DNA of 56,800 nucleotides from Trichomonas tenax (GCA_023091735.1 JALKBU010000239.1:1-56800); one strand, 5' to 3'; shown: positions 18,914 to 29,221, counted from the stretch's first letter. Program-made: numbers and translations. Notes: generated by a model from the letters alone, not told the origin.

Positions 18914-21511
18914 AAACTATATATGTTGTTTTAATTATTTATAAATATTAATATAAAAAGATTAAAATTTGACACCATTAAAGATTTTTTTAATAAAGTT
19001 TTGAGAACTCATCGGAAAAAATTTGATAGAATCAACGCATCATTCAAAAAATGAAAATGAAATTAACTCTCCAAACCTTGATAAATCATTTTATTATAAA
19101 ATATAGAATACTGTTTGCGAAATTTCAGTAAATTTTTTTACTGGATTTGAAATCTCTTTATTCTCAACATATATATCTAACACTAGATGGAATTAATTTA
19201 ACACTCATTGTTTTTTTTTTCCATTTTATCACGATTTCAGAAATTTTATCGTGCAAATTGAAAAATGAAAAGAGCAATTGCTTACATCTGGGGATATATC
19301 AATGTATATGTTGATCATTCAAAAAATGGCAATCCATTAAAATATTTCTTCAATCAATCTGACTGTACAATTAGAGAAGGTATTTGATGCAATTTCGAAA
19401 TGAAATATAATATTAACCGATATGTTGATATTATATCAGTAAAATCATTAAATAAATCAATAATTTTGGTATTGATTTGAAGAAATTATTTTGAGATTCA
19501 AAAACAATCAAAATTGTTTTGAATTCATATTCTAATATAAATGTTTGATTGAATCTCCATTAATCGATATTTCAATAACGTTATTAAATTAATTTATATA
19601 AAATACAAAATAATTGAAATGATCAATGCTGCATTTTAATCACCTCCAGGAAATGGTTATAATTCATGTTTTGATCTTTGATTAATTCAAAAATTTTTAA
19701 TTATTTTTCTTAATTCTTCTAATTTCTTCCTCATTATTGTAGAAACTCGTATATTGTATTGATATTTCATGTTCATTGTTTTCGCTTTTGTTAATATTTT
19801 CTGTTTTCGATAAAAACATCTTTATTTTGGACCATAATTCAACAGGTGTCTATTTTTGTATGTACGTATTGAGTTGCTTGATGTAGAAGTCATTATTCTA
19901 AAATGAAGTTGAAGATCAAAAGATTAACAACAATTTTTATGGACTTTAACCGAATATCAAAGTTGCCTTATAAGACATCTAAAGGATATATCAACTCAAT
20001 AATATCACGATTCTCAAAAACCGATTTTTTTCACATTCCCGTAATCTCCGCACACCGTAAGCCTATATTTCACTGTTTTACGTCATTTCGCATCACTGTA
20101 TAAACCGACATTCTTCTATTCAATATCAATGTTTTGAGGGTTACGGCAGTGAAAAGTATGATTTCACGCGCACAGAATGATTACGCAAATAGGCCTTTGT
20201 TCATGTTTTTATAGGGAAGAGCACTCAAAGAATATTAAAACACTCTGAATTTTGGAAATTTTCACTAATTATTATATTAATTTGAAATATTATAACCATT
20301 ATTAAAGTCATCGTGAAAAAATGTATTAAAAGATTTCAAAACCAGTTTTTTCATAATCAATAACATATATTTTCTCGATACGAAGGCGCCCTCTTAAAAA
20401 GTGGGCATCCACACATGGAGATAATGACTGTGCAATGGGTGCTTTTGATGGAAAATATTCCTAAAATTCATTTCAGATTCAGATATGCACATATTAACCG
20501 ATAATATTGTTTTACTTCCGCAAAATCATTCAACATTGCGATAATGAGTAGAATGATTATTAATGTATATTACGTCTTTTTTATCATATTTCAAACATTT
20601 TTTCCGAAAATATTTGAATTAAAGGTAATTTAACGAAATGCGTATACTCCTCATGTGTTTTTAAATTGATTACTTAGATTAAAAATTGATTAATAAAGCA
20701 ATATATATCTTATCGAAATTTATAATTTAAATTATTGCTTTATATTTGAAACCCTGTATAGAACACATATATGCAAAAAGGTTTATGTGCTTCTCAACTT
20801 TCATTTTCAAAAATATATGAGTTTCAACAAATTTCATCAATAAATCTGGGAATAATTGTGATATTAAAAATAGCCTAATTGATCTCAGTTTGAACATTGA
20901 TTGGAGCAATCCATTACCGCGAACATATCTTTTGCGATTTAATATTCCCATTCATGAGACCCAGATCTGATGAAAAGATAAAAGCTTCATCTATGTAGTT
21001 ATATTTTCAATCCCACAAAAGTGGATTCTAAATCAAAATGAAACTTCAAAAGTTGATCAATCAATATTTTTGAAAAATAAAGATAATCTGATTATATGCA
21101 GCTCATACAGCGTAAAATAAATTAACAAAATAATGCTAAAGTCGTAAAAAATCCATTTTTAAAAAATATTCAATCAATGTTTTCGAAAAAACTATGATAA
21201 TAATATAATTGACATATCTGATGGCAGTTAACAAACATCAAAACGTATGATTCTCGTAAAAATCCAATTCCAAAATAATACGCAATTGATATCATGGCTA
21301 AATGAAGATAAATTCATTATATATGGTTACTTTTGTTTTTAGAATTATAATCAAAAAATATGATTCTCGCACAAAATCAAAAGTCAAAACCTGATCAATC
21401 AATATTTTTTGAAAAAATAATGATAGATTTACTATGTACAGAGCTTCTAATATATATTGAACCAATAAAAACATGTGATTCTCGTAGAAAATCTTGAAAA
21501 CCGCCCAAAAA
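18914..21511. other. Large AT-rich gene-free interval
   Basis: About 2.6 kb without a supportable gene. A 66-codon frame at 19903-20103 starts at an ATG but has no recognisable domain and I do not call it. Short phrases such as GATTCTCGTA(A/G)AAA recur near 21250, 21360 and 21477 beside the words AATCAATATTTTT, suggesting old tandem duplication upstream of eL13. Confidence 0.45.
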
Positions 21512-21531
21512 AGCGGTTTGGTCGACCTTTA
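21512..21531 (+). promoter_or_regulatory. Ribosomal-protein proximal element before eL13
   Basis: AGCGGTTT (21512-21519) fits the M3 consensus. It continues into TTGGTCGACCTTT, ending three bases before the ATG. The same order occurs before uL2 and, in altered form, uS2. Confidence 0.6.
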
Positions 21532-21533
21532 AC

Positions 21534-22103
21534 ATGGTTGCCAAGAACAACCAGATTCCGAACGACCACCTTCGCAAATACTGGTACCACCGCGTAAAGA
21601 CATACTTCGACGATCCAGCTCGCGCTCAACGCCGCAGAAATGCCCGCAACCTTCGCGCTAAGAAGATCGCTCCACGCCCAATAGATGGCCCACTCCGCCC
21701 AATCGTTCGCTGCCCAACAATCCGCTACAACATGAAGACACGCCTCGGCCGTGGTTTCTCACGAAAGGAGCTCGTTGCCGCTGGCTTCGATCCAGCTCTT
21801 GCTCGTTTCCAGGGCATCGCTGTCGATGCACGCCGCGCTCATGCTAAGGACGTTATGATCCAGCAGAACGTTGACCGCCTGAAGGCTTACAAGGCCCGCC
21901 TTATCAAGGTCAAGAAGGGCGAGAACGTCGAGCAGGTCAACGATGCTGCTCTCTTCGCTCTTCCAAAGGCCCAGAACGAAATCAAGTTCCGTGTTATCAA
22001 GGCTGAGGAGAAGAAGGCTGAGCTCTTCAAGGAGAAGTCTGACAAGCTTAAGGCTTTCCGCGAAGCTAAGAAGGCTAAGAAGGAGGCTAAGCACAAGAAA
22101 TAA
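21534..22103 (+). CDS. RPL13: 60S ribosomal protein eL13 (RPL13)
   Basis: 189 residues begin MVAKNNQIPNDHLRKYW, the usual eL13 N-terminus. The core RVKTYFDDPARAQRRRNAR and RPIVRCPTIRYNMKTRLGRG, and the segment FSRKELVAAGFDP, follow the family order, with a Lys-rich helix at the C-terminus (KAFREAKKAKKEAKHKK). It is a full-length structural protein of the large ribosomal subunit. Codon choice is strongly GC-biased relative to neighbours, marking high expression. The stop is in TAAA. Open frames on the other strand here are shadows of this codon bias. Confidence 0.97.
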   Translation: MVAKNNQIPNDHLRKYWYHRVKTYFDDPARAQRRRNARNLRAKKIAPRPIDGPLRPIVRCPTIRYNMKTRLGRGFSRKELVAAGFDPALARFQGIAVDARRAHAKDVMIQQNVDRLKAYKARLIKVKKGENVEQVNDAALFALPKAQNEIKFRVIKAEEKKAELFKEKSDKLKAFREAKKAKKEAKHKK

Positions 22104-22223
22104 ACTGATTGATCTCATTTATCTCTACGAAATATCTAAATCTTCTCCTTTTTTACTTTAAAATTCTCACTCATTCATTCATATCTTTATTGGTACTTTA
22201 ATGTAAAAATGTTATATCATTTT

Positions 22224-22228
22224 TCATT
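22224..22228 (+). promoter_or_regulatory. Initiator match TCATT before the GH99-like gene
   Basis: TCATT lies one base before the ATG at 22230, favouring that start over an in-frame ATG seven codons upstream. Confidence 0.5.
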
Positions 22229-22229
22229 A

Positions 22230-23333
22230 ATGGAGAAAGAGAAAAAGATTGATTATTCGCATATAATAGAATTCGGAATAATCGGTTTCCTTTGCTTCCT
22301 CTGTTGTTTGGTTTTGTATAAGATAAAGCCCTATGTTAAAATCCCTGATAAATTCGATCATGATTTTCAAAAACAAGTCTGGATGGTCTATTATGCGAAA
22401 TACGACAACAATTTGACAGGAAATGGCCCATATGGATGGTACGTTCCTAAATGTAATTGCGAAGATGACGTAAATGATACAACTATATTTTCAAATTACA
22501 AGCCTTTGTCTCTATACACGAGCTATGACGAAGAAATACTGAAGAAACATGTGAATATGATAGAAAATGCATCTGTTGACGCTTTAATTATTCCATGGAA
22601 TTACCAAATTCGCTCCAATGAAACAGTGTTAGTTAGGAAGTCTGTTGACACATTATTTAATGTCGTTAGAGGCCACAAATTGCAAATTTGCGCAATGATT
22701 CAAGCACCTCCTTTCACATCGACTTTGTACCTCAAGAATGAGATTGATGCATATATAAAACTTTATGCAGACCATCCAAATGTTCTAAAGATCAACGGAA
22801 GACTGGTCATTCTCATATATGATTCACACGAAATTCAAGATAATAGTAATATTCGCAATATGGTACTTACTTATCAAAATAGTCCATATAAGGTTATGTT
22901 TTTGACGACAATGATAAGGAAAGGGGAGTTCAAAGAATACCACGAATTTGGATTTGATGGATTCCTTCCATTTTTCGTTCCTGAAGGTCCTACATACGGA
23001 ACACTTGATATCGACAAGCGAGAGATGGCTATTTATCAGAAGAATAGAGATATGTTCATTATTCCAACAGTCAATCCTGGATTTTGGCCACATGCAAGCT
23101 TGAAATTCTCCATTAACAAGAACAAAAAGAGATTAAATGGAGAACAATATAGAAAGTCATGGAATGACGCTTATAAGTTTGATCCACGAATTGTGCTCAT
23201 TCAGTCATTCAATAACTGGGAGGAAGGAACGAATATTGAACCTGCAGAAATATTTGAAAATGAAAGTGATTCATATCTCTATATGGACCTTACTAAAGAC
23301 CTTGCAACAAAATTCAAGTCTCAGAAGGCATGA
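22230..23333 (+). CDS. GH99-like (endo-alpha-mannosidase family) type II membrane protein
   Basis: 367 residues from the Initiator-proximal ATG. A short cytoplasmic tail is followed by a membrane anchor at about 14-33 (IIEFGIIGFLCFLCCLVLY) and then a luminal catalytic domain. Family features in order are VWMVYYAKYD, GPYGWYVP, LYTSYDEEILKKHVNMIENA, VDALIIPWNY, and near the end SFNNWEEGTNIEPAEIF. The last corresponds to the NEWxEGTxIE motif of GH99 enzymes such as Golgi MANEA, which cleave glucosylated mannose from N-glycans. The first Glu of that motif is Asn here (codon 23214-23216), so activity is uncertain. Topology fits Golgi or ER glycan processing. The related WbsX/GH99-like group is an alternative label. 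Confidence 0.82.
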   Translation: MEKEKKIDYSHIIEFGIIGFLCFLCCLVLYKIKPYVKIPDKFDHDFQKQVWMVYYAKYDNNLTGNGPYGWYVPKCNCEDDVNDTTIFSNYKPLSLYTSYDEEILKKHVNMIENASVDALIIPWNYQIRSNETVLVRKSVDTLFNVVRGHKLQICAMIQAPPFTSTLYLKNEIDAYIKLYADHPNVLKINGRLVILIYDSHEIQDNSNIRNMVLTYQNSPYKVMFLTTMIRKGEFKEYHEFGFDGFLPFFVPEGPTYGTLDIDKREMAIYQKNRDMFIIPTVNPGFWPHASLKFSINKNKKRLNGEQYRKSWNDAYKFDPRIVLIQSFNNWEEGTNIEPAEIFENESDSYLYMDLTKDLATKFKSQKA

Positions 23334-23721
23334 AGTATTACTTAAATGATAGTGTTTGTAATGCATTTATTAAGTAAAATTATCAAGTTAACTCATATAA
23401 AAAATCCATTAAAACACATGTACAAACTCGCTTGTAGGCTTTGTACATCATCATGTTAATGTGATACTCTCAAAAAAACGCATCAACAATTTAACGCATT
23501 TTAGTTGAAAATTGGATATTAATCTCTTCATCACAATAATATTCTCAATATAATGCTGCAAGGCGCATAACAAAACAAGTCATAAAGCATATTAAATCAC
23601 ATCAAATTTTGAAGAAATAATTTTTGCCATGTAAGATTACCAGTTGTCATGTAAAATATTTATTTGCCATTTATTTTTCGCTTTGACTAATTCATTGAAT
23701 GAAGATGATTTGGAACAACGA
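23334..23721 (+). promoter_or_regulatory. Upstream region of helical gene 1: two ATGTAA elements, Initiator and a short upstream frame
   Basis: TGCCATGTAAG (23626-23636) and TGTCATGTAAA (23645-23655) precede a TCATT Initiator at 23692-23696. The first ATG after it (23699) opens an eight-codon frame whose TGA (23723-23725) overlaps the main ATG at 23722. An imperfect hairpin with ATGTACAAA/TTTGTACAT arms lies at about 23418-23448. Confidence 0.5.
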
Positions 23722-25020
23722 ATGAGTATGTGCTGGGCATCATTCACAAACAGAATTATTAACATTGATGTTCGCAAGGTGATATTGGAATTATTCTCTG
23801 ATGATTTCATCATATGCAAAAAAGCTTTAGCAACACTTGATACACTGTTGCTTATATATAACATAGATCTTTCTGACCTTGGTCCAAAGATATTTGAAAG
23901 AATAACTGAACTTATTCAAATCAATGAAAATTATTCACAATACAACTCAATAGAGCAGGTTAAGGAGCCACTAATTATCACTGCTGTTTCATTTTTGACT
24001 AATTTGATCGAAAAATATCCAATTTATATTAAATATTTAATTGAATCGAATATTATACAAACATTGATAGTCAGAATAGATGCAGTTGATCCATGCAACT
24101 TGATTAATAGATTATTAATTGTTGATAGAGATTTATTTTTTGAGATATTTTCAAACATTCGAATAGAAAGCTTATTTCAGATTGTAATTGAAAAAAACAT
24201 TGATTCATCAGCATTTTCTAACGCTATTCATGTTCTAACATTTCTTATCAATTCTCCATTTTTTGATATCGAATCGAAATTAAAAATTTACGAATTAATA
24301 CTAAACATAGACATATCTCGAATACCTGATACATTGCGATGTATTGTCATTGATTTCATTCATGAATGTTCAAAATTTGAACCAAAATTATTTTCCGAGA
24401 CATCTGCTTTGATGAATATGAAGAAATGCTTTAGAGTTGTACCAGATTACTTGCAATCGACGATTTTAGAAACATTTTTAATTATATCAAAATCTGATAA
24501 TTTTATCTTAATTAAGCAAGAAAATATCCTTCCTTTGATGTATTCATGGTCATATACAAGTTCATTTGATCTCGAAAACGAATTATTCATTATCATTAAA
24601 ACTCTTCAAATTTCGATTGAAATGTTTTCAAAAGATTCTGATTGTTTTGAAGATCTTTTAAATTCCGATTTCATTTCTGTTCTCCCACGAATTTATAATG
24701 AAATAAGCTATTCTAGAAGCATCGATATCTTTCTTGACTTTTATGAAATTTTTATTAGATTCAATTGTTTTCAACAAATTGATATAACACATCTATTTGA
24801 TGTTGTTTTGTCATGTGCAGAAAATAGTTCAATATTTAGGCTTCTTAATTTCATCAACACATTGATCACAACACAAGGAATGAATATTCCAGAGTCTATT
24901 TTGAATTATGTCAATTCCATTGATTTTATTGATAATCTAAATGAGCTGACTTTAGAGCAAGAGTTCGATGAAGCAGTTATTGAAATGTCCAAACAGATCC
25001 TCAGCAACATAGTTCATTGA
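23722..25020 (+). CDS. All-helical (armadillo/HEAT-like) trichomonad protein 1
   Basis: About 432 residues from the first in-frame ATG. The frame stays open upstream and reads plausibly for some dozen residues (LNEDDLEQR), so the true start could be further up if the local sequence contains a one-base change. The product is composed of repeated amphipathic helices rich in Ile, Leu and Phe (SVLPRIYNEISYSRSIDIFLDF as one example region), like ARM/HEAT solenoids. No signal or membrane segment is seen. It resembles the gene at 45087-46466 in length, composition and helical layout. Function is unknown; such solenoids usually mediate protein contacts. Confidence 0.7.
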   Translation: MSMCWASFTNRIINIDVRKVILELFSDDFIICKKALATLDTLLLIYNIDLSDLGPKIFERITELIQINENYSQYNSIEQVKEPLIITAVSFLTNLIEKYPIYIKYLIESNIIQTLIVRIDAVDPCNLINRLLIVDRDLFFEIFSNIRIESLFQIVIEKNIDSSAFSNAIHVLTFLINSPFFDIESKLKIYELILNIDISRIPDTLRCIVIDFIHECSKFEPKLFSETSALMNMKKCFRVVPDYLQSTILETFLIISKSDNFILIKQENILPLMYSWSYTSSFDLENELFIIIKTLQISIEMFSKDSDCFEDLLNSDFISVLPRIYNEISYSRSIDIFLDFYEIFIRFNCFQQIDITHLFDVVLSCAENSSIFRLLNFINTLITTQGMNIPESILNYVNSIDFIDNLNELTLEQEFDEAVIEMSKQILSNIVH

Positions 25021-25483
25021 TGTTTCAAATTAATGATGGAAATATCAATTGTTTGTGATTTTTTTTCTTCAGATTGATTGTGATTCATTAATCAATTCTT
25101 CAGAGGTGTTACAGCGGACATTTGTTTAAAAGAATGAAGTACATTATGTCAAAATACCAAAACAATATGAATAGAAATTCAAAATGAATTTTGATATGAT
25201 TTGAGATCGATTTTAGATGATATATAAACATAATTCAAGTATGTTTTTCTAACTTGTGTGAAGCTTAGAGTCATTTGTTTCACAATCCAGTGTGTATATA
25301 AGCTAAACATCAAATTTAATTTAATGTTATCAATCATAATTTTGATGTTTTGCAAATAGATTACTCTTTGTTGTTTGAAATTGGAAAACATTAAGTGGTT
25401 ACAATTAAAAATACATAAATAAACAAATTTAATATAGGACTAAAACAAAACATCAAAGATATGCGTGCTCTATATGCAAAACA
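25021..25483. other. Spacer between convergent genes
   Basis: No gene is supported. Short frames on the minus strand have no domain. Confidence 0.45.
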
Positions 25484-26293
25484 TCAGTCTAATTTGATCG
25501 ACCAATATCCTAATCTGTATAATGTCTTGACAAGCGGCTTTTCGAAATTTCGAATCACAGAATCAAAGAACAAAACTTTCTTTCTGATCCTGCTTGCGTC
25601 TATTTCAGGGTCTATTCCGTATCTAGAGCATAGTTCGAGGATTTCGGCAGAAGCACCAAAATCAATCAAATGCAAGTGCGAAAAAACGCCCATTACGATA
25701 TCCTTCGAGGCCGCAACAGGGAATATATAACTTCTGCTGTTGAAGAAGGGCGGTTGCTTCGTCACACGCGGGTAAAAGAACTTAACATACGAAACTTGGT
25801 GTCTAGGAAGTCCATCGACTTGGCCGACGTAGGACTGATCGATAACCATCTTCCCGCGGGCCCTCATTCCGCCCAGGATGAACTTTGTGAACGGATTCGG
25901 CTTAGAATGGTAAAGTCTGATCGTATTTGGATATTTCTGGCGTAACTTGTCGATTATTGATAAGAAATCCTTCTGTGACTCCTCGATGAAGCAAATGACC
26001 TCGAATTTCTCCCACGTGCTCAAAGCCTTCTGGAGATGGTGCAAAATGTAGTTAAGCTGCTTCTCTAGTTGCAGAACAGTATCTGGGGATTGATACAAAA
26101 CAGTGACGAAGATCTTCTCGCTCGGCTCTTGGAAGATCGCCTGGACTTTCACATTTACGAACGCTTCGAACTGCTCTGTGAAAAAAGGTGTCTTCGGGAA
26201 GAAGTAGTTGAACGTACTGATCAGGAAACGGATGATCAACGCGAGGAGAGCGGTGACAATCAGGAAAGTGAGAAAACTGAAATCTGTGAGCAT
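25484..26293 (-). CDS. ALG5-like dolichyl-phosphate glucosyltransferase, divergent
   Basis: 269 residues from an ATG. An N-terminal membrane anchor (about 7-30, FLTFLIVTALLALIIRFLI) precedes a GT-A-like domain. The C-terminal half follows ALG5: an FSHLHLIDFGASAEILELC block in place of the family's R(W/A)FDVELL region, then GIDPEI, VLFFDSVIRNFEKPLV and a closing helix. ALG5 makes dolichyl-phosphate-glucose on the ER membrane. The metal-binding DADG motif expected after GGMRARGKMVID is not visible (QSYVGQVDG instead), and the N-terminal VVLPAYNE-type strand is VTVLYQSPD. It may be an inactive or repurposed relative. Codon use is like that of expressed genes. Confidence 0.6.
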   Translation of the reverse strand: MLTDFSFLTFLIVTALLALIIRFLISTFNYFFPKTPFFTEQFEAFVNVKVQAIFQEPSEKIFVTVLYQSPDTVLQLEKQLNYILHHLQKALSTWEKFEVICFIEESQKDFLSIIDKLRQKYPNTIRLYHSKPNPFTKFILGGMRARGKMVIDQSYVGQVDGLPRHQVSYVKFFYPRVTKQPPFFNSRSYIFPVAASKDIVMGVFSHLHLIDFGASAEILELCSRYGIDPEIDASRIRKKVLFFDSVIRNFEKPLVKTLYRLGYWSIKLD

Positions 26294-26857
26294 CGAAATA
26301 TAAAAAGTAACTTCTGATTTCTGGCATGTAAAATATCCTTATTTTGATTCGTAAAATTCTACTTTGTTTACATGACAAATCATTATTTTATATGTCAAAA
26401 TATCAAGTTATTCATTCACGTCATAAAACGATTTCAAGATTATATTTTTTTGCAAAAACAGTATAATTATTAGTATAGCGACTTCTAATGCAGTTAATGT
26501 GTTATCAAAAATATCAAAAAGATATTCAGACTGTTATTCACCCTGTTTAATTTTAGAGGAAAATATTTCAATGATAAAGGATCTTAAGAATATGTATTTG
26601 TCCCTTTAGATTCACCTACAATAGATGCTTCAATCAGCCCGAGCAATAATATCTATATATATGCAATGAACTAAGATTTTTGATTAAATTTTTCAAATGA
26701 ATTTTGATCCAAAATGTGTTTTCAAAATTACGAATTATTATCGCTGCATTACAACAATTTGGGATCCTTTGATCATTCTCTTTTCTTTAATTCATCTGAT
26801 ACATGTTTAAGTGATTTCAAAATGTATTATTTACTAACAAAAATATATAAAAACAAA
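26294..26857 (-). promoter_or_regulatory. Upstream region of the ALG5-like gene with three ATGTAA-type elements
   Basis: TTTACATGCCA (minus strand, 26322-26332) and TTTACATGACA (plus strand, 26367-26377) lie 30-85 bases before the ATG, with an ATATGTCAAAA word near 26391-26401. Beyond about 26560 the sequence is the dispersed repeat listed separately, and then the 3' flank of the CLASP-like gene. Confidence 0.5.
26565..26712 (+). repeat. Dispersed repeat, copy A
   Basis: The stretch starting ATAAAGGATCTTAAGAAT, with TTCACCTA..AATA.ATGCTTCAA and a later TTTTTCAA(A)TGAATTT, is shared with 44583-44705 in the same order but with substitutions and gaps. There is no intact frame in either copy; both could descend from one decayed gene or mobile element. 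Confidence 0.6.
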
Positions 26858-29221
26858 TTAGAGTTTGTTGAAGTAATATTGAATGAGCTTATTTTGAACA
26901 GGAGTGAAATTGGTTAAAGATTGGGATATATCAGACCCAGAATTCTTAATTGTTGCAGCGACGCACTTCACAGATGCCAATCTTAACTCTGGATCATCAG
27001 AATCTATACAATCTGATAACTGAGAGAAAATCAATTGTGCTTTCTCATTTGTTATGGCTTTTGAAGTCTTTTGCAAAACAAAACTTAGAATATCGATAGT
27101 CTCTGTATTTGGAGACATGAAGAATATTCCCAAGCAATCGCTAATTAAAGTATGAATATCAACAAATGAAATTAGTTGTTCTAAGCAGGATTGAACCTCG
27201 CAAATGTATTCTGTTCTTATTAAACTTGTGAATGTTCCTAAATGATCTAAAGAATAGACTTTGTTATCTGTATATGAATTAGCTAATTCTGTCAATGCTT
27301 CCTGCTTATCATCTGTTTTCATGAGCTTTTCGAACAGATTATCGATGATTCTCGACGGATTTAAGATTATTGTTTTGTGTTCAACTTTTGATGAATTTTC
27401 AATAGCAGATGACTTGAATGATGAGCGAATAGGTACTGGTGCATAATTAGAAATAGTTGCCTTTTCTGAAACTTGTTGTGTTTCTTGGAATTGAACACTT
27501 TGTTGAACAATAGTTGAGCGATGTTTCTTAGGTGTTGATTTGATTGGTGTTGTTGGAACAAGCTTGAGATTTGATAATATATCTATGTATGATTTGTCTG
27601 CTGTATTCAGGAAATTCACAAATAACTCTGTGTTCTTTGATTGTATTTCGTTGACAATTGTTGAAATTGTTGCATTTGTTCTAGTTTCACTTATTTTTTC
27701 GCTGACTTTGCAACAAAGTTTGAGAATTGATTCTGCTATATCATCATCTTCAATTAGTGATGAATCCTTCCTTATTGTTACAGAAACAAAGGAAATCAAA
27801 GCTCTTGAAGGTTGAATGTTGAATGCAATTTTCAATAAATCAGAGCAGTTAAATATTGATGGAATAGAATTCAGTAAGTTTGTAGCAACTTTGCTTATTT
27901 GGAAAGACGGGTGCTCAGACTTGTCTACTATCTCTTCGACGAGTTCTTTCAGTCTACTTTCGAAGTGCTGGAATATTATTCCAATTACTTTGTCAAGTTG
28001 ATTATATGAAGTGATTAAATCATCGATATCTTTCATTTTGATATACTTCATGAGTATATCAACAATCAACTGAGCATTATCTTTGATCGAAGTTGGATCA
28101 TTGGTGATTTTACTTAACTTAACTAATTCTGTTGGATTTTCTTCTGTGATGAGTTTCACTTTTGATTTCATTGATGATTTCTTTGTTATATCAATCGAAG
28201 AGATATTAATTTGGGTGATTTCTTCTGCAGATGTTTGCTTTGCATTCTTCTGCGGAGATGAATACTTGGGACGAATTGGCGGCTCTAATTTAACAAACTG
28301 TATAATTTCGGTTTTATCTTCCTGGAATTTGCGAGATGATTTGATCTCTGTTGGAGCGATGTAGCCATTGTTTTCGAATATTTCAAGCGCTGCTTTAGCA
28401 ATTGCTCGTGTGTCTTTTGTAGCATCGTTTGTTAAAGCTTTAACAGATTGCTCAATTTGCTTTATATTCGACATAATTATATTTCTTGGCCATGAAAATG
28501 CGATATCTTTTAATGAATCGGCAACAATGTTCCTGTGTTCGCTGCTTTTGGAGTTCGAGAAACTCAAAATGCACAATAAGGTCCTCTTAGTGAAAACATT
28601 GTTGATTATTTCACGAATGGAAAATCTGCATGATTTTGCTATGACACTCGTTCCGTGCATCGTAGGCACAATCAAAGCCGATATAAGTGGCTCTGTTAAT
28701 GGATCAAATTTATCTTTTAATGATTGCGCAAGTAATGCTATGCATAAACAACCATGTTTGACAAGCGTACTTCGTAAATTATTGACACAGAATGTTAGTA
28801 TCGTGAGTAAGCCGGATATTTCATCAACAAAACCTTGATATTTGTGTGCTCCACCTTTCACGATGGCCATAAGTTGCTGAACTAACTGGAATTGGTCTGA
28901 CCAATGCATATTTTCTTTAAATTTCGCGATAATATTCTTGATTTCCTTCGCTGCTTGTTTTTCATTTGTTATTTCAACAGGAGAAATGTTCTCTGCTGGG
29001 TCCAAAAACTGCTTCGATAGACCTACATTGAGCTCCTGTGATGTTGTGCTTCGACGAGATGCTTGAGAAACGCTTATTGAAGGCTCTTGACTTGCATTCG
29101 ACATCAGTGTACGTTTATTTTTTTTAGGAAAAGAGGGTATAATAGAAGAAAGGGGGTGAGTGATTATTTTTGTTTCTATTATGATTACTTGGCCACTTTG
29201 TAAGGGTTCATTAAATCCCAT
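26858..29221 (-). CDS. CLASP-type TOG-domain microtubule regulator
   Basis: 787 residues from an ATG; a second candidate start is Met40. After a Ser-rich leader, residues about 85-290 form a TOG-like HEAT array (IKNIIAKFKENMHWSDQFQLV near its start, GCLCIALLAQSLKDKF, and ADSLKDIAFSW). A basic, Ser/Thr/Pro-rich linker follows (about 300-370, PIRPKYSSPQKNAKQTS). A second helical array lies at about 380-560, a short linker with PIKSTPKKHRSTIV at about 560-620, and a C-terminal array at about 635-787. This layout is that of CLASP/Stu1 family proteins, which bind tubulin and promote microtubule rescue at plus ends, cortex and spindle. The weaker point is the lack of a recognisable SxIP motif. Confidence 0.75.
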   Translation of the reverse strand: MGFNEPLQSGQVIIIETKIITHPLSSIIPSFPKKNKRTLMSNASQEPSISVSQASRRSTTSQELNVGLSKQFLDPAENISPVEITNEKQAAKEIKNIIAKFKENMHWSDQFQLVQQLMAIVKGGAHKYQGFVDEISGLLTILTFCVNNLRSTLVKHGCLCIALLAQSLKDKFDPLTEPLISALIVPTMHGTSVIAKSCRFSIREIINNVFTKRTLLCILSFSNSKSSEHRNIVADSLKDIAFSWPRNIIMSNIKQIEQSVKALTNDATKDTRAIAKAALEIFENNGYIAPTEIKSSRKFQEDKTEIIQFVKLEPPIRPKYSSPQKNAKQTSAEEITQINISSIDITKKSSMKSKVKLITEENPTELVKLSKITNDPTSIKDNAQLIVDILMKYIKMKDIDDLITSYNQLDKVIGIIFQHFESRLKELVEEIVDKSEHPSFQISKVATNLLNSIPSIFNCSDLLKIAFNIQPSRALISFVSVTIRKDSSLIEDDDIAESILKLCCKVSEKISETRTNATISTIVNEIQSKNTELFVNFLNTADKSYIDILSNLKLVPTTPIKSTPKKHRSTIVQQSVQFQETQQVSEKATISNYAPVPIRSSFKSSAIENSSKVEHKTIILNPSRIIDNLFEKLMKTDDKQEALTELANSYTDNKVYSLDHLGTFTSLIRTEYICEVQSCLEQLISFVDIHTLISDCLGIFFMSPNTETIDILSFVLQKTSKAITNEKAQLIFSQLSDCIDSDDPELRLASVKCVAATIKNSGSDISQSLTNFTPVQNKLIQYYFNKL

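Noticed and set aside
19903..20103. 66-codon ATG-started frame in the 2.6-kb spacer
   Set aside because: No domain, no promoter element and no stop context typical of the real genes; not distinguishable from chance.
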